NCBI GenBank assembly: GCA_036245805.1
Contig: BTRK01000002.1
Coordinates: 41,212,661-41,276,660 of the forward strand
Source of the DNA: Pristionchus mayeri
Taxonomy: Eukaryota; Nematoda; Chromadorea; Rhabditida; Neodiplogasteridae
DNA: 64,000 nucleotides
Direction: 5' to 3'
Under the pieces are notes generated by a model. It was given only the letters and a program-made list of their open reading frames with translations. It made no database searches and had not been told where the DNA came from. How positions within the stretch are numbered: position 1 is the stretch's first letter; each line of letters begins with the position of its first letter. This document shows positions 44,066 through 55,607 of this stretch, in pieces. Both the position numbers and the translations under genes were made by a program.

Positions 44066-47035
44066 ATGTTGCAATCGCAGATAACAACTGATTCTGGACC
44101 CGAAGTTAGTTTGTCTTCTTCTCTATTTGAATTTACTTATTTTGGGGAATAACATTCAGAATGATCTTCGTTCCCTGATGCCGAAAATGGGTGAGTCAGT
44201 CGAACATGTAATCGGGTGGTTGGAACTGAGAGAAGCGCGTCACCGAAACGTCCATGGTGTTAAGATGGTGAGAACATGTAGGTTGTTACCAAAAAATTAG
44301 TTGTATATTTCAAATTTAAAGTTATATTGTTGATCCAATCTAGGATATATGCTATATGTTGTATATTGCTCGCAGGAGGATGATCAGCATGTATGTAAGG
44401 AGGAGCAGGGAGAAATTAAATCAGAAGAAGGACATAATAAGGAACCCGACGGAGCGTGGTCTGATGATGAAAGTGGAGAAGAGTTCATTGACGATGAATC
44501 GAATAGCTCTGGAAACGCGGCCGTCGACAAGTATGCGAGTCGCAGGAAATACAACATCAATAAACTTCCTTCTGGAAAGTATGGATGCGATGTGTGTCAT
44601 AAGGAATTTGCCTCGAGATGTGGCGTGATTACGCACACGAGGACAATCCACTCAAGTAAGTTCGAAATCTTTTAAAAAAATTATTTTGCCAAAATTGTTA
44701 AAATTTTGATTTAATTCTTTAAAAAAACTTTTTAAAATTTTTTTCGAACTCACATTCGAACTCATTTACGTAAGTTTCTCGAGCCAATCGCGAACTTTAA
44801 GCTCAACAGCATATGTTCAGCCTTCGACGATTCTAACAGAAAACCTGAAATACGCGTAATTTGTGGAAAGGGTTTCGCAACTGCTGCAGGTCTAAGTACG
44901 CATCGGATTATCCACAAACGTGAGTGTGATTATTGCAATCATTTATAGATTATAATAAGTAAGTTGTAGCCGAGAAGTATTATGAGAAATTCAAGTGCGA
45001 ACTATGCGGCCGTTGCAGCAAAAACCGAGCGAATCTTCAGAAACATATGCGGGTGCACGCTGGGGAGTTGAATATTTGTAACGTAAATGTTGAATTGTCG
45101 TAAATCAATAATCTTCCAGAAAACAAGGAGGAAAAACTACCTTTCAAGTGTGATCAGTGTGAAAAACGTTTCGGTTGTTCCTCACACCTCAAAAGGCATC
45201 AGATAACTCATCTACGTCAGTATTTTCAATCGTTGTAATATTTACTTGCGAAAATAATTAGAGTTGGATAACAATATAATAATTTTCAGCAGCTAATGAT
45301 CCTGGTAGAAAGAAAGTTTCGTGTGAGATGTGTGGAAAAGCTTTCGCCGAACCTAACGCACTCGTACTCCATAAGAGGATTCATGCGGGCCAGTTGTTCT
45401 TTGATTGTACAATACATATGCAAACATAGTTTAATATTCTTTTTAGTTGACGAGACCGTGAAGCGTCCGTTTCAGTGCGATACTTGTGGCAAAAGGATCG
45501 CTTCAGCAGCGTACCTTGAAAGACACAAACGCACTCATCTCGGTAGGTGACATGCCCTAAAAGTATATAATGATTCTGAAATTTAACTAAATTACATTAT
45601 TGAAACATACTTAAATTTAAAGCGTATGACGATCCGAACAAGATAAAGTACGAATGCGATATTTGTGGAAATGTGTACAGTGCACTCGGGTCGATGAAAC
45701 AGCACAGAAGGAGTCACGAAGGTCAGAACACGTTCTGTAAACTTGTTTTATACCAATGTACGGCATCATCATTATCATCACTAAATCAGTATTTGGAATA
45801 CGTGTAATTTGTGTGTAGATGACGAAGAATTGAAACGACCCTTTCAATGCGATAAATGCGAAGAGATTTATCACATCTACAGACCGAAAGAAGCACACAT
45901 TAACATTTGGGTGTGTTTTCTTATTTTGTAACTGAAAATAAATTCAACACTCGAATATTCGTGATCGTATTTATTTACATCTATTCGAATGAACTTGAAA
46001 TAATTCTTTGAAAATCCAAGAAACATATGTTCTTAGATGCGACCGATCCCGAGATAGTAAATAGGAAGGAACGATTTACGTGCGACGAATGTGGGATGTC
46101 CTTCACTAACGGAGGCGGGCTGAAATCGCACAAAAAAGTGCATGCTGGTGGACTCATTATTACCAACATTTTTCAGAACAGACATGTACCACTTTCAGCG
46201 TAAGAGAGATGCGTAATGGTTTAATGATACCGATACAAAATTTTGAACAAGCTCTGATATATTATATACGAGCAGCACAAAAAGTAAACTAATACGATAA
46301 TTTAGGCGACGTCGACAGTAGACGTATATTCAAGTGCGACGAATGTGGGAAGGGATTTACTGCGAAGAAAACACTCGTTGAGCATAGACTTGTCCACACG
46401 AGTGAGAAAATAATTATATATTAATATGTATAATGCTATAACTTTATAATCGGAAATCGTATACTACGAGTTCTTTTTTTCTTCAAAATTCATAAAATCC
46501 GTTTAGATAAAAAGAGAAAGAAGAATGCTTGTGATATTTGCGGAAAATCATACAATTCATTCACATCGATGAAAGAGCACAGATGGAGTCATGAAGGTTA
46601 TTTTTTTGATAAACTCGTGAATATTTTGCAATTTTTGCAATTGACATGATAATGTTGAAGAGGACGTAGAAGCGAGACTTCCGTTGAAATGTGATAAATG
46701 TTACAAAAGATTCGGCTATTTGATGGAAAAATGGAAGTGCGAAGAGTGTGGCAAATCCTTCACGAGCGGGAGCAATTTGAAAGCCCACAAGAAGCGAATT
46801 CACACAAGCCCGAAGAACAACTCCACCAAAAGGCAAACACTAGAGAAAGGGGTATGTATTGTTTGAAAAAAATCATGATATGGGCATACATTCTTTCCAT
46901 TATTGTTAAAGAGATCAGGTAGATGAGATTTTTTTAAAGAGATCCGATGTATCTGGAGAGCATGAATCACTTGGGGAATGGTCGGAAGAGGAGAGCGATT
47001 GGGAAAGTGAGGAAGATGTGGAAGTTAACTCGTGA
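44066..47035 (+). CDS. C2H2 zinc-finger protein C
   Basis: A nuclear finger protein. Exons: about 44066-44104 (module [15 protein letters not shown]; in-frame ATG at 44,066), 44160-44267 (module [20 protein letters not shown]), 44376-44655 (acidic, with EIKSEE, then the first finger YGCDVCHK), then finger exons 44821-44919, 44970-45077, 45120-45215, 45290-45406, 45447-45542, 45623-45721, 45819-about 45910, 46037-46147, 46306-46401, 46507-46596 and 46662-about 46853, and an acidic tail 46940-47035 (ends EEDVEVNS). Finger exons share one phase. Defects: at 44,821-44,919 the first Cys is Arg (TGC to CGC); the exon at 45,819 has Trp for the last His and no phase-correct donor; the exon at 46,662 fuses half a finger to a full one. 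About nine fingers keep all ligands. The true start is uncertain. Confidence 0.75.
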
Positions 47036-47227
47036 AATGTGCAATTTTTCATATACAATGGAATATATATCATACTTGCACCACTTCATTTTTAGAAATA
47101 ATGTCGAACATGATTTTGTAAAACAATTGGATAAAATTGATTTCAATAATTTCATTTATGGCACTCATTCGTTATTTGTCAATGGTTACATTATCTCCAA
47201 CGATAAGTCCGCCAGAGCAATCGTCTA

Positions 47228-47294
47228 ACTCTCTTCAGTTTGCGCGCTCTCTCGTCTCACTGACCGGTGAGAGAGCGTGCAAACTGAAGAGAGT
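47228..47294. repeat. 26-bp-stem hairpin
   Basis: ACTCTCTTCAGTTTGCGCGC continues to CTCTC and faces its complement at 47,269-47,294 with one G/A difference. The loop is 15 bases. In RNA this would be a 26-pair stem with one wobble, about the size of a small-RNA precursor or a tiny MITE. The rest of 47,036-48,501 has no gene; a GC-rich inverted repeat with a C run lies at about 47,600-47,700. Confidence 0.6.
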
Positions 47295-48966
47295 CAGAAC
47301 ATTGCTCATCCGCCAGAAGGAATGCTGTTAGAATGTCGGACATATAAATTGTTTGTTCTTCATTTTTAGATTTCCCGCCGGTAGCCTCGCAACATGTGAG
47401 AAAAAAAGTGTAGAGTGTAGAGCAAATACTCTTCATTTCGCTTTCTCTCGTTCTCTAAAATCTGCGAGAGAACGTGATGAATCCTTTCTTCTAGTGGTTC
47501 ATTTTAGGCACGCAAGTGCCTACTCTAAAGGAAGGTCATTGATTGACACAAGTGTATTCCCTAATGGTTCTATTTTCGAAGCAATAGGGTTTACACTACA
47601 CGTATAGGTGCCTACGCCGGCGGCGACAGGGGGGTACTGAGCACCCCCCCCCCAATTTGGGGCGGCGCTCACCCCTCGCCGCCATTCCTAAACACCTATG
47701 ACTACACAATTGAGAAATGAGAGGGCGATTCATTTTTCTCCCTCTCATCATTCGATTACATCTTTTTTTGGCAAATCGTTTATGCGATGCACATTCAAAC
47801 AAGGATGTATTTATTCTCAGACATCTCGCTAAATCTTCTGCATCGATGATTGGAGATGAAGGACCAATCCACCTTTTTTGGTCGCAAGCTGAATTTTTCA
47901 TGTAAATATATGTAATGGTATGATAATAGCCTTAGTGTACATACTACAATCAACCATTTTCGTATGTGCTCTAACTTTGTTCTAAAATTGTAGACAATGT
48001 TTTAAGTTGCTGTGATATAAAGTGGACATCAAAAATCTAGATGGCGCTTGATTATATGAAATCATCTATAATCTTATCCCGAACTTACTTTAAAAGGTGC
48101 GTTCAGGGCGTCCTTTTGCTTTTGAGTCAGGAAATAATTGCAGGTCCTACTCCCTTCCTGAGGGTAATTTTTATTGTAGAAGATAGTAAGCTGAAATATC
48201 GAATTTTGTTGTCTTCGTTTACTATTTTGTAACCTCAGCGGAAAATGAATAACTTTTTTTGTATTTCAATTCTTCAATTAAGCATTTACTTCTTGGATAA
48301 CTGGCCCAGTCTCAATCTACTCCTATCGCTTTCCGTTCCCTTCTCATCGAGAGGGGGTGGGTCAATTAACCAAGTGCGCCTAAACTAGCCTCCATAAAAT
48401 CATCATCGACTCGATTCAACCAGAGATGCTGTAGGTCTCCGTGGGGCATGTCAAATTTATCTGTGCATCTTTTCTGAAATCGCAAATTGCTCTACTTTCA
48501 CTTAAAGGGATTTGGCATTATATCATGAATTTATTTCAATTCACTTTAAATGATCAAATATTATAATAAATGAAAATAAAAAATAATACAAATTAATTTA
48601 ATAATTAATATATGCAGTTAAAAGTACGGTATTGAAATACCCAGTACGAGTGTAACGTTCATGTGCTATGGTCCGCTAAACAGTGAGAAGGTGGGATTTG
48701 GCAGTTTGCCAAGTTCCTCTCGGTGCTTCTGGTGCTTTTCCGGCGTTCTCTTGGCATTTTCTTTGTATTATTTGCTCATTCAGTACTTATTTTCTAGTTT
48801 GCGTCAAGCTAATCACTATTTTGAACATTCCCACTTGAAATCCACGACACGAACCCAGTCTATCACGCTAGAATGTTGCCTCGTTGAACGAGCCTGGTGA
48901 CCTCCGTCTCTTTGCCGTGGCGTGTGTTTTATGGTTTGTTAAACTATAATATTGTGCGCATTACAG

Positions 48967-49385
48967 AGAGCCATACCGTCCCTCACTATTCCCGAGAAGT
49001 TCCAGCACATCCATCGTGTGATGAACACCAACATCGATGGAAACAAGATGATCTCGTTCGCCCCTTCCTCCCAGCAAGGTTTGTCCCGTTTATTTTGGTC
49101 GTCAATTCTATATTTTGACTCATATCTTCGGGGAAAAATTGCCCAACTTTCTCCTTATCGCACCCTATATTGCTTCATGACTGGCGAAAGAGCACGTAAA
49201 AAAGAAGAGTAAGGTCTTTTCGAGGTCTTCTCTGCGAAATTGTTCTTCCCTGTAATATATTCATATGTTTAGTGGGCAGGTTTTGTAGGTAGAATACGCG
49301 TTATGTACTTCATCTTCTTCCGTTCAGGGGGTCGACTGGAGTGGACGCCCGTGACCAAGCTCGGACGTCTCGCCAAGGACATATA
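48967..49385 (+). pseudogene. Captured ribosomal protein exons (RPS18, RPL3, RPS2)
   Basis: Exon-like block 48967-49078 reads [19 protein letters not shown], the start of ribosomal protein S18, but then drifts (NKMISFAPSSQQ). At 49,328 a remnant of an RPL3 exon start (GGGGTCGACTGG) runs straight into EWTPVTKLGRLAKDI of ribosomal protein S2, which stops at TAG (49,385). The donors and introns between blocks are retained, so these came in as genomic DNA and not as processed cDNA. Confidence 0.75.
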
Positions 49386-49513
49386 GGTTGGCTAGTTTTG
49401 ATTTTGTGAAGACAAAAAAAGTATTAGCTAGGTTGGTCGAAAAGTATACATTGACAATAACATGCTCCTTTTTATTTACTGGCAAATATAACATATTGCG
49501 GGTACAGTAATAA

Positions 49514-52312
49514 CTAGATTTCCACACTGCGCTGCAAAACCTCGAATTCTTCATCCTCGCTAGAATCCCCGAAGTCCAATTGCTCTTCTTCATACATGTC
49601 GTAGCCCGACTCTCGCTTTGCCTTCTCCTTCACTAGCTCGTCATACACATCGTCCTCTGGGATACCCAGTCGCGCGACTTCCCTTGCCTCGCTCAGCTCC
49701 TCCCGTACTTTCAAGCTTTCCGCCAATATCTGGAAATAAATAAATGTTGAATTTATTTTAGTTGTATTTCGGGAAAGCTAATTATTCACCTCGCCCCTCC
49801 AAACATGGGTGCCTGCTCCTCTCTTTCTTTTGATGGCTCCCACCAAGCGTCCCTTCCTCTTGAGAACAGTGTTGCCTATTTCGGCTCTCTGCCCCAGTAG
49901 GTCATCGAGCATAAGGCCATTGTAATGGAGCATCGATACTCGCATTTTCAGCTTGTAGTATGGGGGCGAGCTGAACTTATTATTCGCTAATGCTGATCTA
50001 GTTGTCCATTGTTTTACTAACCATGCAAGCATCTTCGGGGCATACATCAAGCTCAGTGAGTGGTAACACTCATTGATCGATGTATCGATCAATGAAGCCG
50101 CATTCAAAAATGCCTTTTCGAACCTTGGTGCAAAGACCAGAGAGCGAATCGCAGGCAAATTCTGATCTCAAGCTGATCAGAATTTGCCTGCGAATCATGA
50201 TATAATTTTCGAATATGGTCTCGCAGATTGACTAACCATCAGTATCTCTCGCTTTTCGCCCTTCTTCAGACTCTTTAGTCTACCATGCTCACACTTGGTG
50301 ACAAGTTCGAAGCCATCGCCCTATTATTGAATTGTTTCATTGCGATCGCAATATTTGTTCACCTTGTTCCATTTATGCTTCCCCTGGATGTGCATGACGA
50401 ACGACCTAACTACTTCTAGTGCACGTTTTCGATCTTTCAATAGAGGGTATTTATTATGGACGCAATATAGATGGTTGAAAAACTTCTGATAAATTGGAGC
50501 GAGTGCGGGATTGGCTTTTACGAGCTAAATGGTCATTATTTTTTAAAAGAAATATATGTTCTCGTCCCAACCTTCCATCATTCTTTTCTTATTGGTCGCT
50601 GGACGTGCCACCAATCATTGAGTACTTCAATATGTGCAGTTTTGGGCTCCTCTCGCAGTTTCTTATTAACCATTGCATTTTGGTCACCAACTCGCGTGCT
50701 TAGCATAAAACTTATTTCATCTTAGTTACAACAATAGCTCACGTTATCTCTATCCCTGCATCGATAAGCTCAACCAGAGCTCTCTTTACTCCCTCGGACT
50801 CCATACGAATAGAAATTCCATCTAGAATATGTATTATTTTTCGGAATTCACAATCCCTTATACCTATCCCTGGCATATTCTTATGCATCGCAACTCCTGC
50901 CAATGCCACTCGCTCAATTGCAACACTCCCTATTTCGCTTACTACTTTCCGCATTTGTCTTTCAGACGACAAATCCATTCCTAGCAAACTCGACCAATCA
51001 TGCAATCTCTGAAGTGTTTAGTTTAGATTTTTTCGTAGTATTTTTCCTCACCGCAGGTCTCATGCCTGTGATGAAAGATGCGATGGGAATGAAGTGATTG
51101 GCCGAGTACACTTTGCTTTTCCCTCTCCCAACCTTCTCCTGTCCTTCCCACTTGATGCTAGCTTTGCATTCCAGGCAATCGTAGTTCACTATCAGCGCAC
51201 TACCCTCAGTCCTCGTCTCGATTAGACTTCGATCGAGTCGAGCCCCGCACTCTTCACACCGTTGAAACAAGCGCATCAAGCAGCTATGCTCAATAATTCC
51301 ATAGCGCCTGGCTACATCAATACTCTCGGCCTCTTCCTCATCAATCTCATGATCCTCCTCCTCATGCATGCTATCTTGGGTATATCGATACTCCGTATCC
51401 TAGAATCTATTTATTCTAGCGTATCCCTCATAGCCCACTAACCTCGGGTTCCACAGTAGTCATAGTAGCTGTGGAAACAGCACTTTTAAATTTCTTGGGC
51501 ACAACTTCATCAGTATCATTCCAGGAATCGACATCGATTGAATCGTTGAGGGAGAGGGAGGCAGTCGACCAAACAGGCTGAATTTTTTTCTCTTCGTTTT
51601 TCATTGTTGTCTTTTCGTAATTGTATCATGTACATTGTTTTCCAGTGGTATGTTTTCATCGTTGCTCGTCATGCTCGTTGTAGTAATAGAACATGTAATT
51701 TATGAAAATATTGCATAAAGACTTACATTTAGTGTTTCTTCATATGAGAGTGGCGACAGTGGAGCACGAGGAGATCCCGTCTCACTCTGAATGTCTCTTT
51801 AGCTGGTGATTGAGATATATTTAGAAACGAATGATAATAATGCCAAGTGGGTAAGGATGTTGCTGAGCAGGACGCCCGCTCATGCCATGATGGTGATCCA
51901 TGCAACCGAGAGTTTTGAAGCGTCTTGGGATGAAGGTCTGCCGGCCTCGTGGTTCGAAGGGGTACGGTAGGCATAGTGAGAGTTCTTACGGGGCCAGGCC
52001 GAAGCTGGAAGCCCATAGTTCAAGTGAATCTTGATTTATTTATACAAGATAGCAACGAGAAAGGAAGATTACGGTAAGGGAACTCACATCGATTAGTAGA
52101 TCGTCGATTTGTCTGTTGAAGTGCCGATCGCACCATCGCGGATCTCGTTTCTCTAGGTGTATTTTGAGAAGATCTGTCGTCTCATCCTCATCTTTGTTCT
52201 GTCGTAGAATCCATTCTTTCTGCCTTGACGGTCGACTAGCGGGGGGAAACCGTTTTGTCCACAAAGCTACTTCGTTACACAAGAAACACCGTTTAGGTCT
52301 CGCTATTTCCAT
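49514..52312 (-). CDS. THAP-domain transposase
   Basis: Predicted transposase of the TTAA element. Exon 1 (52312-52088) encodes a C2CH THAP-type domain: KRCFLCNEVALW, PPASR and DPRWCDRHF, with CxxC and CxxH ligands. Further exons, approximate: linker ending PLSYEETLN (to 51727), TMTTVEPE (51616-51444), zinc-knuckle block 51402-51051 (CEECGARLDR, IVNYDCLECKASIKWEGQ, NHFIPIASFITG), 51012-about 50740 (LLGMDLSSERQMRKVVSEIG), 50480-50320 (LYCVHNKYPLLKDRKRALEV), a short exon near 50,320-50,237 (FELVTKCEHGRLKSLKKGEK), 50158-49790 (DTSINECYHSLSLMYAPKML, then WTTRSALANNKF) and an acidic C-terminus 49726-49514. The pattern of paired CxxC before the catalytic core and tS-NE-yhsl-yaPK near the end matches THAP/Kolobok transposases as I know them. 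Catalytic acidic residues could not be assigned. Some junctions are unresolved, so activity is unknown. Confidence 0.65.
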
Positions 52313-52695
52313 TATGCTGAATCAGATATTGTATGTTCGATAAATATGGGTAATGGAAAAAGTTAAAAATACATAAAAATCGATGAAAATATGGAAAAAA
52401 TAAATACGGTGAAAATTGTTTTAGACCGAGCGTGCGCCATAACTTTCCGCAGTTTCTGCACCCAGCCTAGAACCCGGCTCCGGTCTTGAACTTTGGTGTT
52501 CATTCTCTGCTTAATAATTAATTTTAATTTTTAATTTTTTTTGCAAAGATGATCGGAAAGGTACATTTCATCTGGGCGTCAATGTTCTAAGAGTGCCAGG
52601 TCCCTTTAAAACACCGTTATCGTACGAAATAATTATAAAAACTAACCGAGTTCGAGCCCGATACTGCATTAACACCATATTCCAAGTTAAGATCA

Positions 52696-54602
52696 TCAGT
52701 TATCCAGAGCTGTGATTTGTAGTTGACCAATGTGTTCACATTCATATGCCTCCAGATTGTTGTTGTTGATGCCGTTTCTCTGTACGATCCTCATGAATGT
52801 ATCCGCTGTAGGCATAACACCGGGGAGTGAGACAAAGTCGAGGAAGGACGTGTACTATAAAAAAAATGTAAACCATAAAACTCAAAGCTATAAATCTGCA
52901 ACACTTTTTTTGAAGATTTTTGACACTTACTGTTTCTGTGCCGTTCGAGTTCTCCGATCCTTTGAGTACCACAGATACCTCCGTTTACATGGAAAGCGGG
53001 AAAGCCCTGACAGGATACAACTCATCTAAGCAATAATTTAAGATAATCGAAAAGCAAAAATCAATAAAGGATAATTAAAAGTTATACGAAACGTACTTGA
53101 ATTTACAGATAATACAATATTTCAGCTATATGACATTGGAAAAAATACAATATTTCAGCTACGTATATTTCAACGTAAAACCGAAGTATTACCAAAATGC
53201 CAAAGATATGGAACAGTTAATCGGCATTAAAAAACTTCAAATAGAGCAAATTCAAACCAACCAGAACATTATTGTCTTCGGAATCTGCATGATTGGTCAT
53301 CAAGTAATCCACGATTGTATCCCGATCAATGGCACTCTTAATAGCCATGTTGGTGCTGGGCGTTTTCACAAAAATCTAAAAAAATAACAATTAGTGCTAT
53401 AATGTGAAGTGGTACTACATCAACTAGGTCGGTATCAACGAAATCCGATGTCAGAGATACAAATCGGACGTCGTTCAGTGAGCGAGGAAATTGCCGTACG
53501 TCGGCCCAGAAACCTAAACAAATAGGGCAGTAAGTGTGGTATGTTGTTTAAAAAACCTTGGAAAAATACGCTCATGTGGTTGTTGTCATGCAAATATACA
53601 TGTTAAAACAAAATCCTGATATTTACCGATATGTCGATATCTATGTTCTTTTTTTACGTCCTGAAGCAACCGTTTACCTTGTACACGTCGACTCTCCACC
53701 AATGATTTGTGAGCTTGTGAAATTCGGGCGTCGGAGTCCAGACGTCAATAGGATGCGAATTATCGGAGAGAAGGTTCTTAGATGTCCATTCGCCAGTACC
53801 CTGTGAAAAAATTCCAATGCAAGTAGTCATTAGAGTTAGTTGCGGGGTAATCGTGAAAAAAATGTGCGACGAGATTAATACAAGGCTCATTAGATGAATA
53901 ATTCAATCAATTGAGACGTTAAAATGATCAATGATTAAATGCTATCAGAACTAAGTACCTCGTCAGTAGATGCGCTCGACACGGGGAAGTTTTCCTTTTT
54001 GCCAATTCGGAGATGAGCAATTATTTTTCTCTGTAAATAGGAATGACTCGTTAGATTTTGGATACAATCACCAGCTCATTTTTATCGCTCAATCGATGGA
54101 GGTCGAGATCCTCGTGAAAGAAGTTGATATCGACCCTGGAATAAGCATGTACATGCTATGTTAATGTTATCTTTTAACAATACCGGAACATTAAAAAAGT
54201 GCATGTGTCCGCTTTTTTCAAAGGCTAGGCAAATTTGGTATTATTCAGCGCATGAACAACCTCAATCCCAGGGGAAATGACAAAATATTTTGTTTCAGTG
54301 CATATTCGACCACCGAGCCACCATTCACTCACGCTTCGTTATCGTCGCTGTGATTGGAATTGGCCTGGTGTTTGAACCAGAAGGTGATGAGGGTTCCTGC
54401 AAGCAAATGAGTTCTTCTACAACACTCGTACTAAACTCGAGCAAGCGAGTTCACGTTCACGTTCATTATAGAAGTAGATTGAGCGAAGCTCACCATCGGG
54501 GAATTTATTTCCGGTCGGACCATCAAGCACAAGTTTGTGCGCCGCTATCGCGGCGTCGAGCCCCGCGACAGCAACGGCAGCCAGAAGGAGAAGGAGTCGC
54601 AT
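52696..54602 (-). CDS. Secreted protein of unknown function
   Basis: A minus-strand gene in the space between the two transposon copies. The first exon (54602-54494) encodes a signal peptide (MRLLLLLAAVAVAGLDAAIA) and HKLVLDGPTGNKFPDG. Later exons: about 54398-54336 (TLITFWFKHQANSN), one ending near 54,083 (VDINFFHEDLDLHRL), about 54029-53960 (RKIIAHLRIGKKENFP), about 53802-53682 (GTGEWTSKNLLSDN, then EFHKLTNHWWRVDVYK), about 53515-53470, about 53370-53265 (STNMAIKSAIDRDTIVDYLM), about 53008-52932 (GFPAFHVNGGICGTQRIGEL) and about 52852-52696 (YTSFLDFVSLPGVMPTADTF; stop TGA). Several junctions fit in phase; the one near 53,500 does not. I do not recognise the family. Confidence 0.55.
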
Positions 54603-55607
54603 CTACAGAGTAGAAGGCGGTTATCGGAGTACGGTATGGCAAACTGGAGGTCTGCTACATAATGAAATGCAGTTCTAGGGAAAAGAATCACCGTCATTAT
54701 TGTTTTCCCATTTCTAGCCATATTGTAATAATCATAGCCACGTAAGTTGGGTACTTAGCAATAAAGGCAATGTATAGCTACACAAGGGGAGAGATACGAT
54801 AGAAAATGATTTATCGCATTCAAGATGACACTTATATGCATAGACGTTGTGCGGAATGCGCGGGGTTGGATGATTCCTTTCCTTTTGCTCTCTTAGATGG
54901 CGATGATTCACACAATGAGAATTCTCTGAAGGAACACTAGGTAAATGGCGATGACAATCTTAAATCAATTTGTCTGTAGTACGAGAAGTGTAGTGAGCAG
55001 CCTCCGTTACAAAATACGTTTAAAAAAGAGTAAAGATTAACCAGAATGGAATGGATCGTAGGCCACTGTCTACCGGAATCGTCCATCACTGATACAGAAA
55101 ATTAACATGCTATCAGAGTAATTTGGTAAACGGAAAAATGCCATATCTGGATGCCGAAGGACACAAATAAAAGATCCCCTGGCTTTGCTGGAGATGTATG
55201 AATAATTCATTGCGTAGGTTACAAGATTGATATTTCGCGAGAATTTCGAAAATTGATCGAAAGGAAAGAACCGAAAGAGGATATGCAGAACGAGCCCAGC
55301 GGCATTAATGGATTAATGCCACTGGGCTTCATAAGATTAAGTCTACATTCTCTGTTGTTGGCGATGTTATCACCGATTGGATGCTTCATTTTCGAGTATC
55401 TAATACATGATGCCTCTCTAACTCTTATCTTATCTATGCCACCATATCTTATTAGAATTTCGGAAATTCGGAATTTCCGTAGCCTGCGAACTTTTGAATT
55501 TTAGAAATTCGGAAATTCGGAAATTCCGTAGCCTGCGATCTGTTGATTTAAAGGATTTCGGAAATATGGAATTTTTGATAAATCGCAAAACTTGCAACAA
55601 ATCACGG
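54603..55607. other. Intergenic with short GGAAATTCGGAAATT repeats
   Basis: No gene recognised. At 55,457-55,555 two tandem units of GGAAATTCGGAAATTCCGTA followed by GCCTGCGA lie just outside the next inverted-repeat element. Confidence 0.5.

Larger units (their letters stand above)
48506..52605 (-). mobile_element. Kolobok-like THAP transposon, copy 1
   Basis: TTAA at 48,502-48,505 and 52,606-52,609. The ends are AGGGATTTGGCATTATATCA on the left and AGGGACCTGGCACTCTTAGA read from the right, so the shared inverted terminus is AGGGAYYTGGCA. Inside are a minus-strand THAP-domain transposase gene and, at the left, plus-strand fragments of ribosomal protein genes. TTAA target duplications and a THAP domain together are the hallmark of the Kolobok superfamily. 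A second copy lies at 57,930-62,703 with its ends in the opposite orientation. Confidence 0.8.
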
